A stretch of 44,623 nucleotides of DNA from Lachnospiraceae bacterium UBA1759 (GCA_002315555.1 DCHF01000023.1:1-44623); one strand, 5' to 3'; positions 8,756 to 17,720 are shown, counted from the stretch's first letter. Program-made: numbers and translations. The notes: a model not told the origin generated them from the letters alone.

Positions 8756-9190
8756 TGAAGGTCTCCTTTCGTTTATGTAAACATAATATTGGCTGAATTT
8801 TGTCAGATCACTTCACCGGTTCACAGAACAGCTCCACGTCTTCCTTACACATTTCCAGCGAGGAACGCCGGAAATCCACATCGCGGACATTGATTCCCAC
8901 GGACATACAGCGTCATTTCTAAAAGCGTCGCTGCCCAGCGAGGGATAGAGCGGCGAAAGGCCCCAGATCTTCGTGGTGAACTCCTTTGATGGTGTGATAG
9001 GTCTATTATACCGAAACATGCGAAAAAAGAAATGGATTTCGGACCGCATTTCACAAAAAGTTCAAATTCCGAACTGTTAAAGCGCGTCATCATTCAGTAT
9101 TGTTTCAGCAAGCAATGATAACCTATAGCAGGAAGTTGCGGCGAGACCCTGAATTTCGCCTTTAAAATCTTTCGGGAAAGGAATTATCCA
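8756..9190. other. Intergenic stretch between the third esterase and the efflux operon
   Basis: This 435-nt region separates divergent genes. The part near 9050-9190 should carry the promoter of the efflux operon; the best match is TTGTTT (9101-9106) with TATAGC 18 nt on, which is weak. The part near 8808-9050 has scattered coding-like stretches in several minus-strand frames (entered separately). No strong terminator is visible. Confidence 0.4.
8808..8906 (-). pseudogene. Possible remnant of a decayed gene (C-terminal stub)
   Basis: A 32-residue minus-strand frame ending SLEMCKEDVELFCEPVK looks like a natural protein C-terminus. It has no SD. The adjacent upstream sequence (8907-9049) reads coding-like in a different minus frame (KIWGLSPLYPSLGSDAF), as if a frameshift or small deletion broke one gene. 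I do not recognise the parent family. Alternatively these are chance frames; the case rests only on composition. Confidence 0.3.
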
Positions 9191-10957
9191 ATGAAAACGA
9201 AAAAGAGAAAACAGCAGGCAAACACAAGAAAGATCATTATTGTCCTGATCGTTGTCGTTCTCGTTCTGTTCGGTGCCTTCTTAGGGCTTCGGTATCTGAA
9301 GAATAAGATCACCAAGCAGTTCGCGGGAACGGAATCGACCGGTGCGAAATCCGCCGAGGTCACGACCGGCAGCATCAGTACGACGGTGTATGGCAAAGGC
9401 ACGCTCGCAAATGAAGATTCCGAGACCCTGACGCTTCCTTCCACCGTTGAGGTCACAAAGATCTGTGTGTCCGTCGGTGACAGCGTAGCGGAGGGCGATC
9501 TTCTGGCCTCCGTCAATGCATCGACCGTCCTGCAGGCGATGGCCGAGAAGCAGAACGAGATCAACGAACTCGACGAGAAGATCGCAGACGTTTCCGAAGA
9601 CGCACTCGATGAGACTGTGACCGCATCCGTGACCGGCCGCGTAAAGAAGATCTACGCAGCGGTCGATGACGATGTTACCGAGGTCATGGTCGGGAACAAC
9701 GCTTTGATGGCTCTTTCTCTTGACGGATACATGGCAGTAAATATTAACAGCGATTCTCTTTCAAGAAGAGATTCCGTAACCGTGACTACGGAGGACGGTA
9801 CCGAATACACCGGAACCGTTTCATCAACAGCCGGCGGCACCGCAGTCATTCTTGTTACGGATGACGGTCCCGCCTTCGGTGCGGAAGTCACGGTCAAGGA
9901 TTCCAAAGGAAATGAACTCGGAACCGGCAGTCTTTACATTCACGAACAGGTCACCGTAACCGGCTTTGCCGGAACGGTAGAAAGCATTAAGGTTTCCGAG
10001 AATGAAAAGGTCGAAGCCGGTGACACACTCCTGACGCTGACCGATGTTTCCTACAGTGCAAATTACGCTACGCTTCTTTCCGAGCGCGAGACGCTCGAGC
10101 AGGAGCTTCAGGATCTTCTTACCGTATATCGCGAGGGCGGTGTCTACGCACACAGCGCCGGCAATGTAACGGCAATATCCGAAGGTACTTACACTGAAGC
10201 AAAGTCCACCTCTTCTTCATCGAACTCCGCTTTTGGTTCCTTTGGCGGAATGGGCGGCACTTCGACTGCAACGACAAGCACTTCTTCTTCCGGCAGCGAT
10301 ACGACCTTCTCCATCTGCCCGAATGATACGATGGTCGTTTCCGTCTCCGTAGACGAAACAGATATCCTTTCCTTAAGCGTCGGCCAGGAAGCTTCTGTTT
10401 ATATCAACTCACTCGGCGACGATGCATATAGCGGCACAGTCGCAGAAGTCGGCACGACCGGTTCCTCTTCCAACGGTGTTACGAGCTACACCGCTGTCAT
10501 TCGCCTCGATAAGGCGGAAGGCATGCTGTCCGGCATGAGCGCGACCGCTTACGTTACCATCGAAGGTACGGACAATGCACTCCTGATCCCGGTCGATGCA
10601 TTGAATGAGACCAGCACCACCGCATATGTGTACACTTCTTATAACGAAGAGAGCGATACACTCGGCGATATGGTCGAAGTTACGATCGGTCTGAAGAACA
10701 GCAAATATGTCGAGATCAAGTCCGGCCTGTCCGAAGGCGAAACCGTGTATTATAAGGAATCCGCAAGCGATGACAATAACGGCTTCGGCAACTTTGGCGG
10801 CTTCAGCGGCGGCGGAATGCCTTCGGGCGGCGGCTTCAGCGGTGGCGGAATGCCTTCGGGCGGTGACTTCAGCGGTGGCGGCTTCAGCGGCGGCGGAATG
10901 CCTTCCGTTGGCTTCAGCGGCGGCGGTTTCAGCGGCGGAATGCCTTCGGGAAATTAA
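9191..10957 (+). CDS. HlyD/MacA-like ABC transporter adaptor protein (adaptor 1)
   Basis: A 588-residue membrane-anchored adaptor. A basic N-terminus and one membrane segment (about 15-33) precede an outer domain with two lipoyl/barrel-sandwich half-motifs (about 75-95 and 255-285), a helical hairpin segment near 300-325, a beta-barrel (about 380-460) and a membrane-proximal domain ending near 525. The last 55 residues are a Gly/Phe/Ser/Met/Pro repeat (FSGGGMPSGG type). MacA-like proteins in Gram-positive bacteria partner MacB-like ABC permeases, as in Bacillus YknXYZ, for export of peptides or toxic compounds. The ATG at 9191 has AAAGGA nearby. The next gene starts 12 nt on. The substrate is unknown. 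Confidence 0.88.
   Translation: MKTKKRKQQANTRKIIIVLIVVVLVLFGAFLGLRYLKNKITKQFAGTESTGAKSAEVTTGSISTTVYGKGTLANEDSETLTLPSTVEVTKICVSVGDSVAEGDLLASVNASTVLQAMAEKQNEINELDEKIADVSEDALDETVTASVTGRVKKIYAAVDDDVTEVMVGNNALMALSLDGYMAVNINSDSLSRRDSVTVTTEDGTEYTGTVSSTAGGTAVILVTDDGPAFGAEVTVKDSKGNELGTGSLYIHEQVTVTGFAGTVESIKVSENEKVEAGDTLLTLTDVSYSANYATLLSERETLEQELQDLLTVYREGGVYAHSAGNVTAISEGTYTEAKSTSSSSNSAFGSFGGMGGTSTATTSTSSSGSDTTFSICPNDTMVVSVSVDETDILSLSVGQEASVYINSLGDDAYSGTVAEVGTTGSSSNGVTSYTAVIRLDKAEGMLSGMSATAYVTIEGTDNALLIPVDALNETSTTAYVYTSYNEESDTLGDMVEVTIGLKNSKYVEIKSGLSEGETVYYKESASDDNNGFGNFGGFSGGGMPSGGGFSGGGMPSGGDFSGGGFSGGGMPSVGFSGGGFSGGMPSGN
10795..10957 (+). repeat. Gly-rich coding repeat at the end of adaptor 1
   Basis: Imperfect tandem copies of a unit encoding GGFSGGGMPSG, with near-identical DNA (GGCGGCTTCAGCGGCGGCGG followed by AATGCCTTCG) at the extreme 3' end of the gene. 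Such repeats can change copy number by recombination or slippage. Confidence 0.85.
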
Positions 10958-10969
10958 GGGAGGCACCCT

Positions 10970-11653
10970 ATGATCGATTTAAACAACGTAACCAAAGTAT
11001 ATACGATCGGCGATGAGATCGTGTATGCGCTGGATCATGTGAGTCTTCACATTTATCCCGGCGAATTCGTCAGCATCATCGGACCGTCCGGATCCGGTAA
11101 GTCCACGCAGATGAACATCATCGGATGTCTGGACATCTGTGATTACGGCGAATACACACTCGATGATATTCCGATCGAGGATTATTCCGAGAATCAGCTG
11201 GCGCAGGTCCGAAATAAAAAGATCGGCTTCGTATTCCAGTCCTTCAATCTGATCGACAAGCTGACGGCGGCGGAGAACATCGAGCTTCCGCTGATCTATC
11301 AGGGGCTGAACAAAAAGGAGCGCCGTGAGCGCGTGGAAGCCGCCATGGAGCGCGTGGATCTGATCAACCGTGCGCAGCACTATCCGACCGAGCTTTCCGG
11401 TGGTCAGCAGCAGCGTGTGGCGATCGCCCGTGCGATCGCTTCCAAGCCTTCGCTGATTCTGGCCGATGAGCCGACCGGTAACCTGGACTCCAAAACGACT
11501 CGTGAGATCATGGACATCTTCCATGAGCTTCACAAGGCCGGAAACACGATCGTTCTGATCACGCATGACAGCGGTGTTGCTCACGAGGCATCCAGAATGA
11601 TCCATATCAAAGACGGAAAGATCGCGGAGGTGGACGATGCTACAATCATTTAA
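10970..11653 (+). CDS. MacB/LolD-type ABC transporter ATP-binding protein
   Basis: A 227-residue nucleotide-binding domain. Walker A is GPSGSGKST (38-46), the Q-loop Gln lies in FVFQSFNL, the signature is LSGGQQQR (142-149), Walker B is LILADEPTGNLD (162-173) and the switch His is His199. The ADEPTGNLDS wording is typical of the MacB/LolD/FtsE group that drives mechanotransmission rather than classical import. The start follows GGGAGGCACCCT. It overlaps the permease gene by 17 nt, so the two are translationally coupled. Confidence 0.96.
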   Translation: MIDLNNVTKVYTIGDEIVYALDHVSLHIYPGEFVSIIGPSGSGKSTQMNIIGCLDICDYGEYTLDDIPIEDYSENQLAQVRNKKIGFVFQSFNLIDKLTAAENIELPLIYQGLNKKERRERVEAAMERVDLINRAQHYPTELSGGQQQRVAIARAIASKPSLILADEPTGNLDSKTTREIMDIFHELHKAGNTIVLITHDSGVAHEASRMIHIKDGKIAEVDDATII

Positions 11654-12824
11654 GATGGCATTTAAATCCATCGCATCCAATAAAACAAGAGCATTTTTGA
11701 CGATGCTCGGCATTATCATCGGTGTTATGGCACTGGTCATTTTAGTCAGCCTGGTCAACGGCGCGACGAGCACCGTGACCGATACGATCTCCAGCCTCGG
11801 TACGGACTCCCTGACTGTCTCCATCAGTGACGACAAGGGCGTACCGGTCCTCCTTTCGGATCTGAATACCTGGATGGAGAATGAGAACTTTGCCCGCATT
11901 GCACCGGCTGCATCCTCCAGCATGACCGCAAAGTACGGTTCCACATCGGACAGCATTACCGTATACGGAACCACGGCTTCCTACCCGGATGTGCAGAACA
12001 TGACCATGAAGCTCGGCCGTTTCTTAAAGACCGCCGACCTTGACAATAACAGCTACGTTTGTGTCATCAGTGAAGCGACCGCTTCCGACCTGATCGGTTT
12101 CGATGACTGTCTGGGCTGCGAGATCTCCTTAAACGGTATCCGCTTCACAGTCGTCGGTGTCTTAAAGGACGATGACGATTCCCTCACTTCCCTGATGTCC
12201 TCCGGTTCCATGACCGTGTACATCCCGTATACCACGCTTGTCCGGATCTCGACCTCCCAGTCGGAGGAGATCACGAGCTTCTATATCAAGCCGGCAGCGA
12301 ATGTGACTATGGAGACCGCACAGACGGAGATGGAAGCGATCCTCTATGAACGCTTTGAAGACGATGATGCTTATTCCGTAAGTTCCTCCAGCATCCTGGA
12401 AGACACTATGAGCAGCATCACCTCGATCTTTGAGATCCTGCTTGGCGGTATCGCCGCAATTTCTCTGGTCGTCGGCGGTATCGGCATTATGAATATCATG
12501 CTGGTAACCGTTACGGAGCGTACCCGTGAGATCGGTATCCGTAAAGCAGTCGGCGCGTCCAGAGGTGCGATCCTTATGCAGTTCCTTGTAGAAGCCGTCG
12601 TTCTGTGTATGTTCGGCTGCGGCATCGGAATCGGACTTTCGTTCCTGATCCTTCGCGTGATCACGATCGTTGTTTCAAGCTTAAGTATGAACTTTGCCAT
12701 GAACGGCACGGTCGTACTGATCGCAGTTCTGTTCTGTTTTGCAATCGGTGTCGGATTCGGTCTGTACCCGGCAAACAAAGCGGCAAAGATGAAGCCGATC
12801 GACGCACTTCATTTCGGAGGCTGA
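11637..12824 (+). CDS. MacB-like ABC transporter permease (FtsX fold)
   Basis: A 395-residue permease with the MacB layout: a first membrane helix (about 19-42, AFLTMLGIIIGVMALVIL), a large outer MacB_PCD-type domain (about 45-260) and three C-terminal membrane helices forming the FtsX domain. The segment VTERTREIGIRKAVGA (about 291-306) is the conserved coupling region before the third helix. The C-terminal YPANKAAKMKPIDAL is typical of the family. It overlaps the ATPase gene and ends 7 nt before the second adaptor. It should form a dimer that works with one or both adaptors. Confidence 0.95.
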   Translation: MLQSFKMAFKSIASNKTRAFLTMLGIIIGVMALVILVSLVNGATSTVTDTISSLGTDSLTVSISDDKGVPVLLSDLNTWMENENFARIAPAASSSMTAKYGSTSDSITVYGTTASYPDVQNMTMKLGRFLKTADLDNNSYVCVISEATASDLIGFDDCLGCEISLNGIRFTVVGVLKDDDDSLTSLMSSGSMTVYIPYTTLVRISTSQSEEITSFYIKPAANVTMETAQTEMEAILYERFEDDDAYSVSSSSILEDTMSSITSIFEILLGGIAAISLVVGGIGIMNIMLVTVTERTREIGIRKAVGASRGAILMQFLVEAVVLCMFGCGIGIGLSFLILRVITIVVSSLSMNFAMNGTVVLIAVLFCFAIGVGFGLYPANKAAKMKPIDALHFGG

Positions 12825-12831
12825 TGATATT

Positions 12832-15624
12832 ATGAAGAAATTTTTGAAAAAGAAAACGCCGTATGTGATCCTGCTGATCCTATCGGCACTGATCCTTACA
12901 GCGACTTTAGTGATCCGGTTCCTCATTCCGTCCGCAGGCAGCGGAATGAACATGCCGGGCGGAATGAGCTTTCCGGGTGGCATGACCGGAACCACGGACA
13001 GCACGGAGGACGGTGGATCCTCCAATACCACGGGCAGCCAGGGCTTCAGTTTCCCCGGCGGCGCGAACGGAAGCTTTGACTTCAGCAATATGCCCTCCGG
13101 CGAAGACGGAAGCTTTGATTTCAGCAACATGCCCTCCGGCGAAGACGGAAGCATTGATTTCAGCAATATGCCCTCAAACGGCGAAGGCAATTCCTTTGGC
13201 GGTCAGGGCTTCAGCATGCCGGGAATGCCCTCCGGCAATGGTGAGACCGGCACCGTAACGGTTCCGGCGACGCAGGGGAGTACCGGTTTCCTTCAGACCG
13301 TACGTAAATTCTGGATCCCGATCGCAGCGACATCCTTTGTGATCATGCTCCTTTGCATCATCCGCCTGATCGTGATCGGCAAGCAGCGTAAAAAAGAACG
13401 CCTCGCGGCCGAAGAAGAGAAGGTAAAGGGCATGACCCAGGATGAGATCCTGAGAATGCGCGCGAAAGAAGAAGCAGACCGCATTGCGGCTCTGAAGGGA
13501 CAGAAGAAGACCAAGAACATCATTCTTGCATGTCTCCTGGTCATCATCATCGTCTTTGTTACCGTTGTAAGCCGAATGCTGACAAGCGGAACCGCAATTT
13601 CCATTAATTCCGAAGTCAAGGAAGAGGTCGTTTCCGCAACCGTTGAAAAGACGGACATCGTAACGAGTATCAAAGGTGCCGGCACGGTTTCCTTTTCCGA
13701 GGATTCCGAAGTAACTCTTCCGGGCACCGTTACCATCGCAAAGTGGCTCGTTTCAAACGGCGACATCGTTCAGAAGGGCGACGCCCTCGCTGAGATCGAC
13801 ACCGACTCTGCGGCTTCCGCGATCGCCGACCTTCAGGCACTGATCGCAGAGCTGGATGCGGACATCGAGACCGCAAGAAGCGATGTCATCAGCTCCGATG
13901 TGACCGCGGTCGCAAGCGGACGTGTTATGAAGATCTATGCCGCGAAAGACGATTCCGTCGCCGATGTCGTAGCTGAAAACGGCGCACTGATCACCCTGTC
14001 CCTGGACGGAACGCTTGCAGTCAAGCTGGAACAGAACAGCGGTGTCAAGGTCGGTTCCGAAGTTCAGGTCACCGTTTCCGACGGTACTGTTTACACCGGC
14101 AAGGTCGCAGCGAAGGACCAGAGCAGCATGGTCGTGACGGTTTCCGACGAAGAGACCGTGATCGGCGATGCCGTTACCGTTACCGATGCCGACGGCAACA
14201 GCCTCGGAAACGGCGAGCTGTACATCCACAGCGAGCAGAAGGTCACCGGATTTACCGGTGTGGTCGGCTCCATCGAGGTCAAAGAGGGCGATACCGTCGA
14301 GGCCGGCGATGTTCTTCTTACACTGGAAGAAGCGGAATACAGCATGATCTATGATGAACTTCTTGAGAAGCGCAACACTCTGGAAAACCAGATGCGCTCT
14401 CTGATCCTGGCATATGCGTCCGGTTATATTTACGCAAACGAGACCGGCGTGGTATCCGGCATTACGACCGAGACCGCTTCAACGGTTTCAGGCGGCTCCA
14501 CTTCGGTCATGAAGGCATCCGCAAGCAATCTTTCCGGCCTGAACGCGGTAACGACCGTTGTTCGGATCCTGAGTCTTGACGAAGCGGAGCCGAGCGAAAG
14601 CGAAGCATCCGGTGAGAACGGCGAAGGCGGAAATGCAGGCGACGGTGAAGGCTCCGAGGTGCAGCCCACTGCAGAAAGCGGAGAAGGCGGCGACGGTGAA
14701 CAGCCCGGCGGCGGTGAACAGCCCGGTGGTGAGCAGCAGCCCGGTGGTGAAGGCGGGAATACCGAAGGCGGCGAAAACGCGCAGATGGACATCGATGAGC
14801 TTCGTCAGCTTCTGATAAGCAGCATCAATACGCTGGATTACGATACCCTGATGCAGATCTATCAACTCATTCAGAATGCAGGTAATGGTGACAGCGGCGA
14901 GCAGCAGCCCGGCGGAAGTGAACAGCAGCCCGATGGAAGTGAACAGCAGCCCGGCGGCAACGGCTCCGGCTTCAGCGGCTCCGGCAGCATGCCGGATATG
15001 TCCGGCATGACCGGCGGAAACTTCAGCGGCAGCATGCCGAGCGGTACCACCGGCACGACGGATAGCGAGGAAGAGGAAGAGGAGACCATCGACGTTTCAA
15101 AGTATGTCCTCTCCGACAAGACCTTCTGCAGCATCACTCCGAACACCGAAAAGCATGTCGAGATCCAGGTCGATGAAAAAGACATCGCCCTCGTATCCAT
15201 CGGTATGGATGTTGTTGTAAGTTTAGACGCGTATTCCGGCAGAAGCTTTGACGCGACCGTGACGGACATCGACACGGAAGGCACCAACAACGGCGGTACA
15301 AGTAAGTTCACCGTCACGGTTACCCTGGAGTCCGATGAGAACATCCTGAGCGGCATGAATGCATCGGTCCTGATCGCGAAGTCCGAAAAGAAGGATACCG
15401 CAGTCGTCCCGTTAAAAGCAGTCTGCGAAGAGGGCAACAAGATCTATGTCTACACCTCATATGATGCGGAGAACGACACTCTCGGCGATCCGATCGAAGT
15501 TGAACTCGGACTCTCCGACGGTGAGAATGCGGAGATCCTCTCCGGTCTTGCGGAAGGCGATGCTTATTACTATCGTTATGCAGGCACCATTACTTATAAT
15601 TTCCTGAACCGTCTTACCCAGTAA
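12832..15624 (+). CDS. Very large HlyD/MacA-like adaptor with multi-pass N-terminus (adaptor 2)
   Basis: 930 residues, about twice the family norm. TM1 (12-32) is followed by a Gly/Met/Pro-rich segment with three 13-residue repeats (80-117). TM2 (161-183), a charged and probably helical cytoplasmic stretch (184-228) and TM3 (229-250) follow. The rest is an adaptor body paralogous to adaptor 1: both carry GRV-KIYAA, SLYIH/ELYIH and VEAGD-LLTL blocks in the same order. A low-complexity insert (about 584-750, rich in E, G, Q, P and S) contains a short ordered helix (about 652-683, IDELRQLLISSIN). The beta-barrel and membrane-proximal parts follow from 755. It is the last gene of the operon. The extra N-terminal module is not one I recognise. 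Confidence 0.85.
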   Translation: MKKFLKKKTPYVILLILSALILTATLVIRFLIPSAGSGMNMPGGMSFPGGMTGTTDSTEDGGSSNTTGSQGFSFPGGANGSFDFSNMPSGEDGSFDFSNMPSGEDGSIDFSNMPSNGEGNSFGGQGFSMPGMPSGNGETGTVTVPATQGSTGFLQTVRKFWIPIAATSFVIMLLCIIRLIVIGKQRKKERLAAEEEKVKGMTQDEILRMRAKEEADRIAALKGQKKTKNIILACLLVIIIVFVTVVSRMLTSGTAISINSEVKEEVVSATVEKTDIVTSIKGAGTVSFSEDSEVTLPGTVTIAKWLVSNGDIVQKGDALAEIDTDSAASAIADLQALIAELDADIETARSDVISSDVTAVASGRVMKIYAAKDDSVADVVAENGALITLSLDGTLAVKLEQNSGVKVGSEVQVTVSDGTVYTGKVAAKDQSSMVVTVSDEETVIGDAVTVTDADGNSLGNGELYIHSEQKVTGFTGVVGSIEVKEGDTVEAGDVLLTLEEAEYSMIYDELLEKRNTLENQMRSLILAYASGYIYANETGVVSGITTETASTVSGGSTSVMKASASNLSGLNAVTTVVRILSLDEAEPSESEASGENGEGGNAGDGEGSEVQPTAESGEGGDGEQPGGGEQPGGEQQPGGEGGNTEGGENAQMDIDELRQLLISSINTLDYDTLMQIYQLIQNAGNGDSGEQQPGGSEQQPDGSEQQPGGNGSGFSGSGSMPDMSGMTGGNFSGSMPSGTTGTTDSEEEEEETIDVSKYVLSDKTFCSITPNTEKHVEIQVDEKDIALVSIGMDVVVSLDAYSGRSFDATVTDIDTEGTNNGGTSKFTVTVTLESDENILSGMNASVLIAKSEKKDTAVVPLKAVCEEGNKIYVYTSYDAENDTLGDPIEVELGLSDGENAEILSGLAEGDAYYYRYAGTITYNFLNRLTQ
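13069..13182 (+). repeat. 39-bp tandem repeat in adaptor 2
   Basis: Three adjacent units, each encoding GSFDFSNMPSGED with small changes (the third has I for F and SN for SG). The DNA copies are almost identical, so copy number may vary between strains. Confidence 0.88.
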
Positions 15625-15633
15625 GCGGTCACC

Positions 15634-15674
15634 AAAAAGCCCCCGGGTGGTCTGAACACCCGGGACTTTTTTGT
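15634..15674 (+). terminator. Intrinsic terminator of the efflux operon
   Basis: AAAAAGCCCCCGGGTG pairs with CACCCGGGACTTTTTT across a 7-nt loop (one mismatch), ending in a T run, ten bases after the adaptor 2 stop. Confidence 0.92.
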
Positions 15675-15689
15675 TTATGAACCTACCCT

Positions 15690-15708
15690 TTGGTACAAAA
15701 TATACCAA
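15690..15708. promoter_or_regulatory. Dyad operator candidate upstream of the lipoprotein gene
   Basis: TTGGTA-N7-TACCAA is a perfect 6-bp dyad in AT-rich DNA about 90 bp before the lipoprotein start. Spaced dyads of this form are common operators for GntR/YtrA-type regulators. A TATAAT lies at 15772-15777, followed by the SD; its -35 is weak. Confidence 0.45.
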
Positions 15709-15798
15709 GAAGTGGTAAAATATGTGCTTGTACATGTAAAATATTTATATTTTGCATAAGCATAAAAAGAATATAATGAAGAAAAAAGGATGAGACCC

Positions 15799-16377
15799 AT
15801 GAAAAACAGAGTATTTGCAAAAAGAATGATCCTCGCAGCGTTGGCAGCAGCGGTACTGATGATCACCGGCTGCGGAGGTAAGGCGGTCAATCAGAACGAA
15901 AGTGAAAAGGCGCTTCTTGGCAAATGGGCATATGCTCATGAAACGGATAAAGCGGCGGCGACATTCACCGAAGACGGATCGGTCAAGTACGATGGCAAAA
16001 AGTACAGTTACACGAGTGACGGCAAGGTCATTAAGCTCACGGCGGACGGCAAGACCACGGAGCTCCGTTACGAAACGGGTGACGGAAGAATGTATCTGTA
16101 CAAAAAGAGTGTATATACCTATCAGGGTACCGGAAACGCAAACGGCATCACCGGTATCTGGAAGGATCTCGAAAACCAGTGGACCTTTGAATTTACCGAA
16201 AACGAGACCTTTATGGAGGACGGAGCACTCACCGGTTACTATTACATGGACGAAACACCGGGAACGATCCGCCTGGTCTACGGAGAGGCTCTTGATGATA
16301 CCGTTTTTTACTACAGCTTAAACGGAAACGAACTTACCGTCGAATATCCGTGGCTGATGTTTAAGATGGAGAAATAA
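15799..16377 (+). CDS. Small lipoprotein with two beta-rich repeats, function unknown
   Basis: 192 residues with a signal peptide and lipobox MITGC (lipid-bearing Cys25). The mature part has two similar blocks, GKWAYAHETDKAAATFTEDG and GIWKD..WTFEFTENETF, each followed by Y/T-rich strands. This pattern resembles the lipocalin-like small lipoprotein domains common in Clostridia. I prefer the ATG at 15799, since AAAAGGA sits 8-9 nt upstream; an ATG at 15790 would overlap the SD. It lies between the efflux operon terminator and the sugar-binding protein gene, with no obvious terminator after it, so it could be co-transcribed with the importer. Its ligand or role cannot be read from the sequence. 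Confidence 0.8.
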   Translation: MKNRVFAKRMILAALAAAVLMITGCGGKAVNQNESEKALLGKWAYAHETDKAAATFTEDGSVKYDGKKYSYTSDGKVIKLTADGKTTELRYETGDGRMYLYKKSVYTYQGTGNANGITGIWKDLENQWTFEFTENETFMEDGALTGYYYMDETPGTIRLVYGEALDDTVFYYSLNGNELTVEYPWLMFKMEK

Positions 16378-16443
16378 CACGATGTCAGCAGGGAAGTGCA
16401 TCCCTGTCGATCATAAAAACCTATTTAAAAAAGGGAGGAAAAA

Positions 16444-17700
16444 ATGAAAAAAGTTGTTGCTATTTTACTGACTGCTGCTATGTTAGTCGGTGCTTGCGGA
16501 TGTGGCGGCGCCGGTTCCAAGGCAGGCAAGAAGAAAGACCTGACCATGTGGTGTATCGCTACGGAAAGCGATTCCAACCGTCATGCGTACGAGGCTTCCA
16601 TCGCAGATTACACCGCTGCTCATGAAGATGTAAACTTCACTTGGGAAGCAATCGAGAACGAAGCTTATAAGACCAAGATCAAGGCTGCTGTTGCTGCAGA
16701 TGAAATGCCCGATATCTTCTTCACATGGTCTTGCGCATTCCTTGGCGATTTCGTATCAGCAGGCCGCGTTTACTGTGTAGATGATGTTTACAAGAAGTAC
16801 GCTTCCGAACTTCCGGAAGTTATGATGGGTAACGTTAAGTACGACGGTAAGTACTACGGCGCTCCGACCACCATGAACATCGTTGCTATGTTTGCTAACA
16901 TGGAGATCCTTGGTCAGGTTGGTTATACCGAAGTTCCGAAGACTTATGACGAACTGATCGATTGCTGTGACAAGCTCGTTGCTGCAGGCATCCTTCCCTT
17001 CGGCTGTGCCGGTAAGGAAACCTGGTGTGTAACCGAGTATCTTGAGTCCATCATCGAAAAGACCGCAGGTGCTACCGCACTCAACAAGATCTTCGCCGGT
17101 ACCGATACTTGGGGCAACGATGACGTTACCAAGGCTGTCGGCATCTTCCAGGAAATGATCGACAAGGGTTACTTCGATCCGGAAGGTATTGCACTTACCA
17201 ACGACGAAGTTAAGCAGAACTTCATGTCCGGCAAGTATGCGTTCTACATGAACGGTACCTGGAACTGTGCAGACTTCGCTAAGGCTGGTCTGGCTGACAA
17301 GGTTCAGGTCGCTGAATTCCCGGTTATCGATTCTTCCAAGTCTCAGCTCGGCGAGCTGATCGGCGGTCCGTCCGATACTCTTGCTGTTGCTGCAAGCTCC
17401 AAGAATGCTGAACTCGCTGCAGAAGCTTGCTTCGAACTTGCGAAGGGCATCTGCCACTATGGTTACCTTGACGGTTGTGGTCTCCCGGCTTGGACTCCGG
17501 ATTACGACACCTCTGATATCAACCCGCTTACTCAGTCTGTATCTAAGATCTGCGCTAACGCAAGCCAGTATGTTCTGTTCGGTGATACCGCAATGTCTGC
17601 TGATACCGCTCAGATCTACCTTGACTATGTCAGCAAGATCTATTCTTCCACCATCAACGGTGAAGAGTTCGTTGCAGGCCTTGTAAAGGATATCAAGTAA
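16444..17700 (+). CDS. Sugar ABC transporter substrate-binding lipoprotein (CUT1 family)
   Basis: 418 residues with a lipoprotein signal (LVGAC, lipid-bearing Cys18) and the two-lobed family 1 solute-binding fold. Typical stretches are DLTMWCIA at the first strand, AADEMPDIFFTWS, YYGAPTTMNIVAMFAN and the late FMSGKYAFYMNGTWN. The cytoplasmic membrane is the anchor. The SD is a strong GGGAGG. Codon use is visibly different from neighbours (many GCT, GTT and GGT codons), as expected of a very abundant protein. A terminator-like hairpin follows and the permease genes start 79 nt downstream. The ligand is probably an oligosaccharide; which one is not shown. Confidence 0.94.
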   Translation: MKKVVAILLTAAMLVGACGCGGAGSKAGKKKDLTMWCIATESDSNRHAYEASIADYTAAHEDVNFTWEAIENEAYKTKIKAAVAADEMPDIFFTWSCAFLGDFVSAGRVYCVDDVYKKYASELPEVMMGNVKYDGKYYGAPTTMNIVAMFANMEILGQVGYTEVPKTYDELIDCCDKLVAAGILPFGCAGKETWCVTEYLESIIEKTAGATALNKIFAGTDTWGNDDVTKAVGIFQEMIDKGYFDPEGIALTNDEVKQNFMSGKYAFYMNGTWNCADFAKAGLADKVQVAEFPVIDSSKSQLGELIGGPSDTLAVAASSKNAELAAEACFELAKGICHYGYLDGCGLPAWTPDYDTSDINPLTQSVSKICANASQYVLFGDTAMSADTAQIYLDYVSKIYSSTINGEEFVAGLVKDIK

Positions 17701-17720
17701 TCGAATCTTAAACAATTTTG

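Noticed and set aside
6834..8758. Long plus-strand frames opposite the second and third esterases
   Set aside because: Antisense shadows caused by GC-rich codon use; no SD, no family motif.
10979..11974. 331-codon minus-strand frame opposite the ABC ATPase
   Set aside because: It lies across the Walker and signature motifs of the plus-strand gene and has no start signal of its own.
16756..17715. 319-codon minus-strand frame opposite the sugar-binding protein gene
   Set aside because: The plus strand has the lipobox, SD and family motifs; the minus frame arises from the biased codons of that gene.
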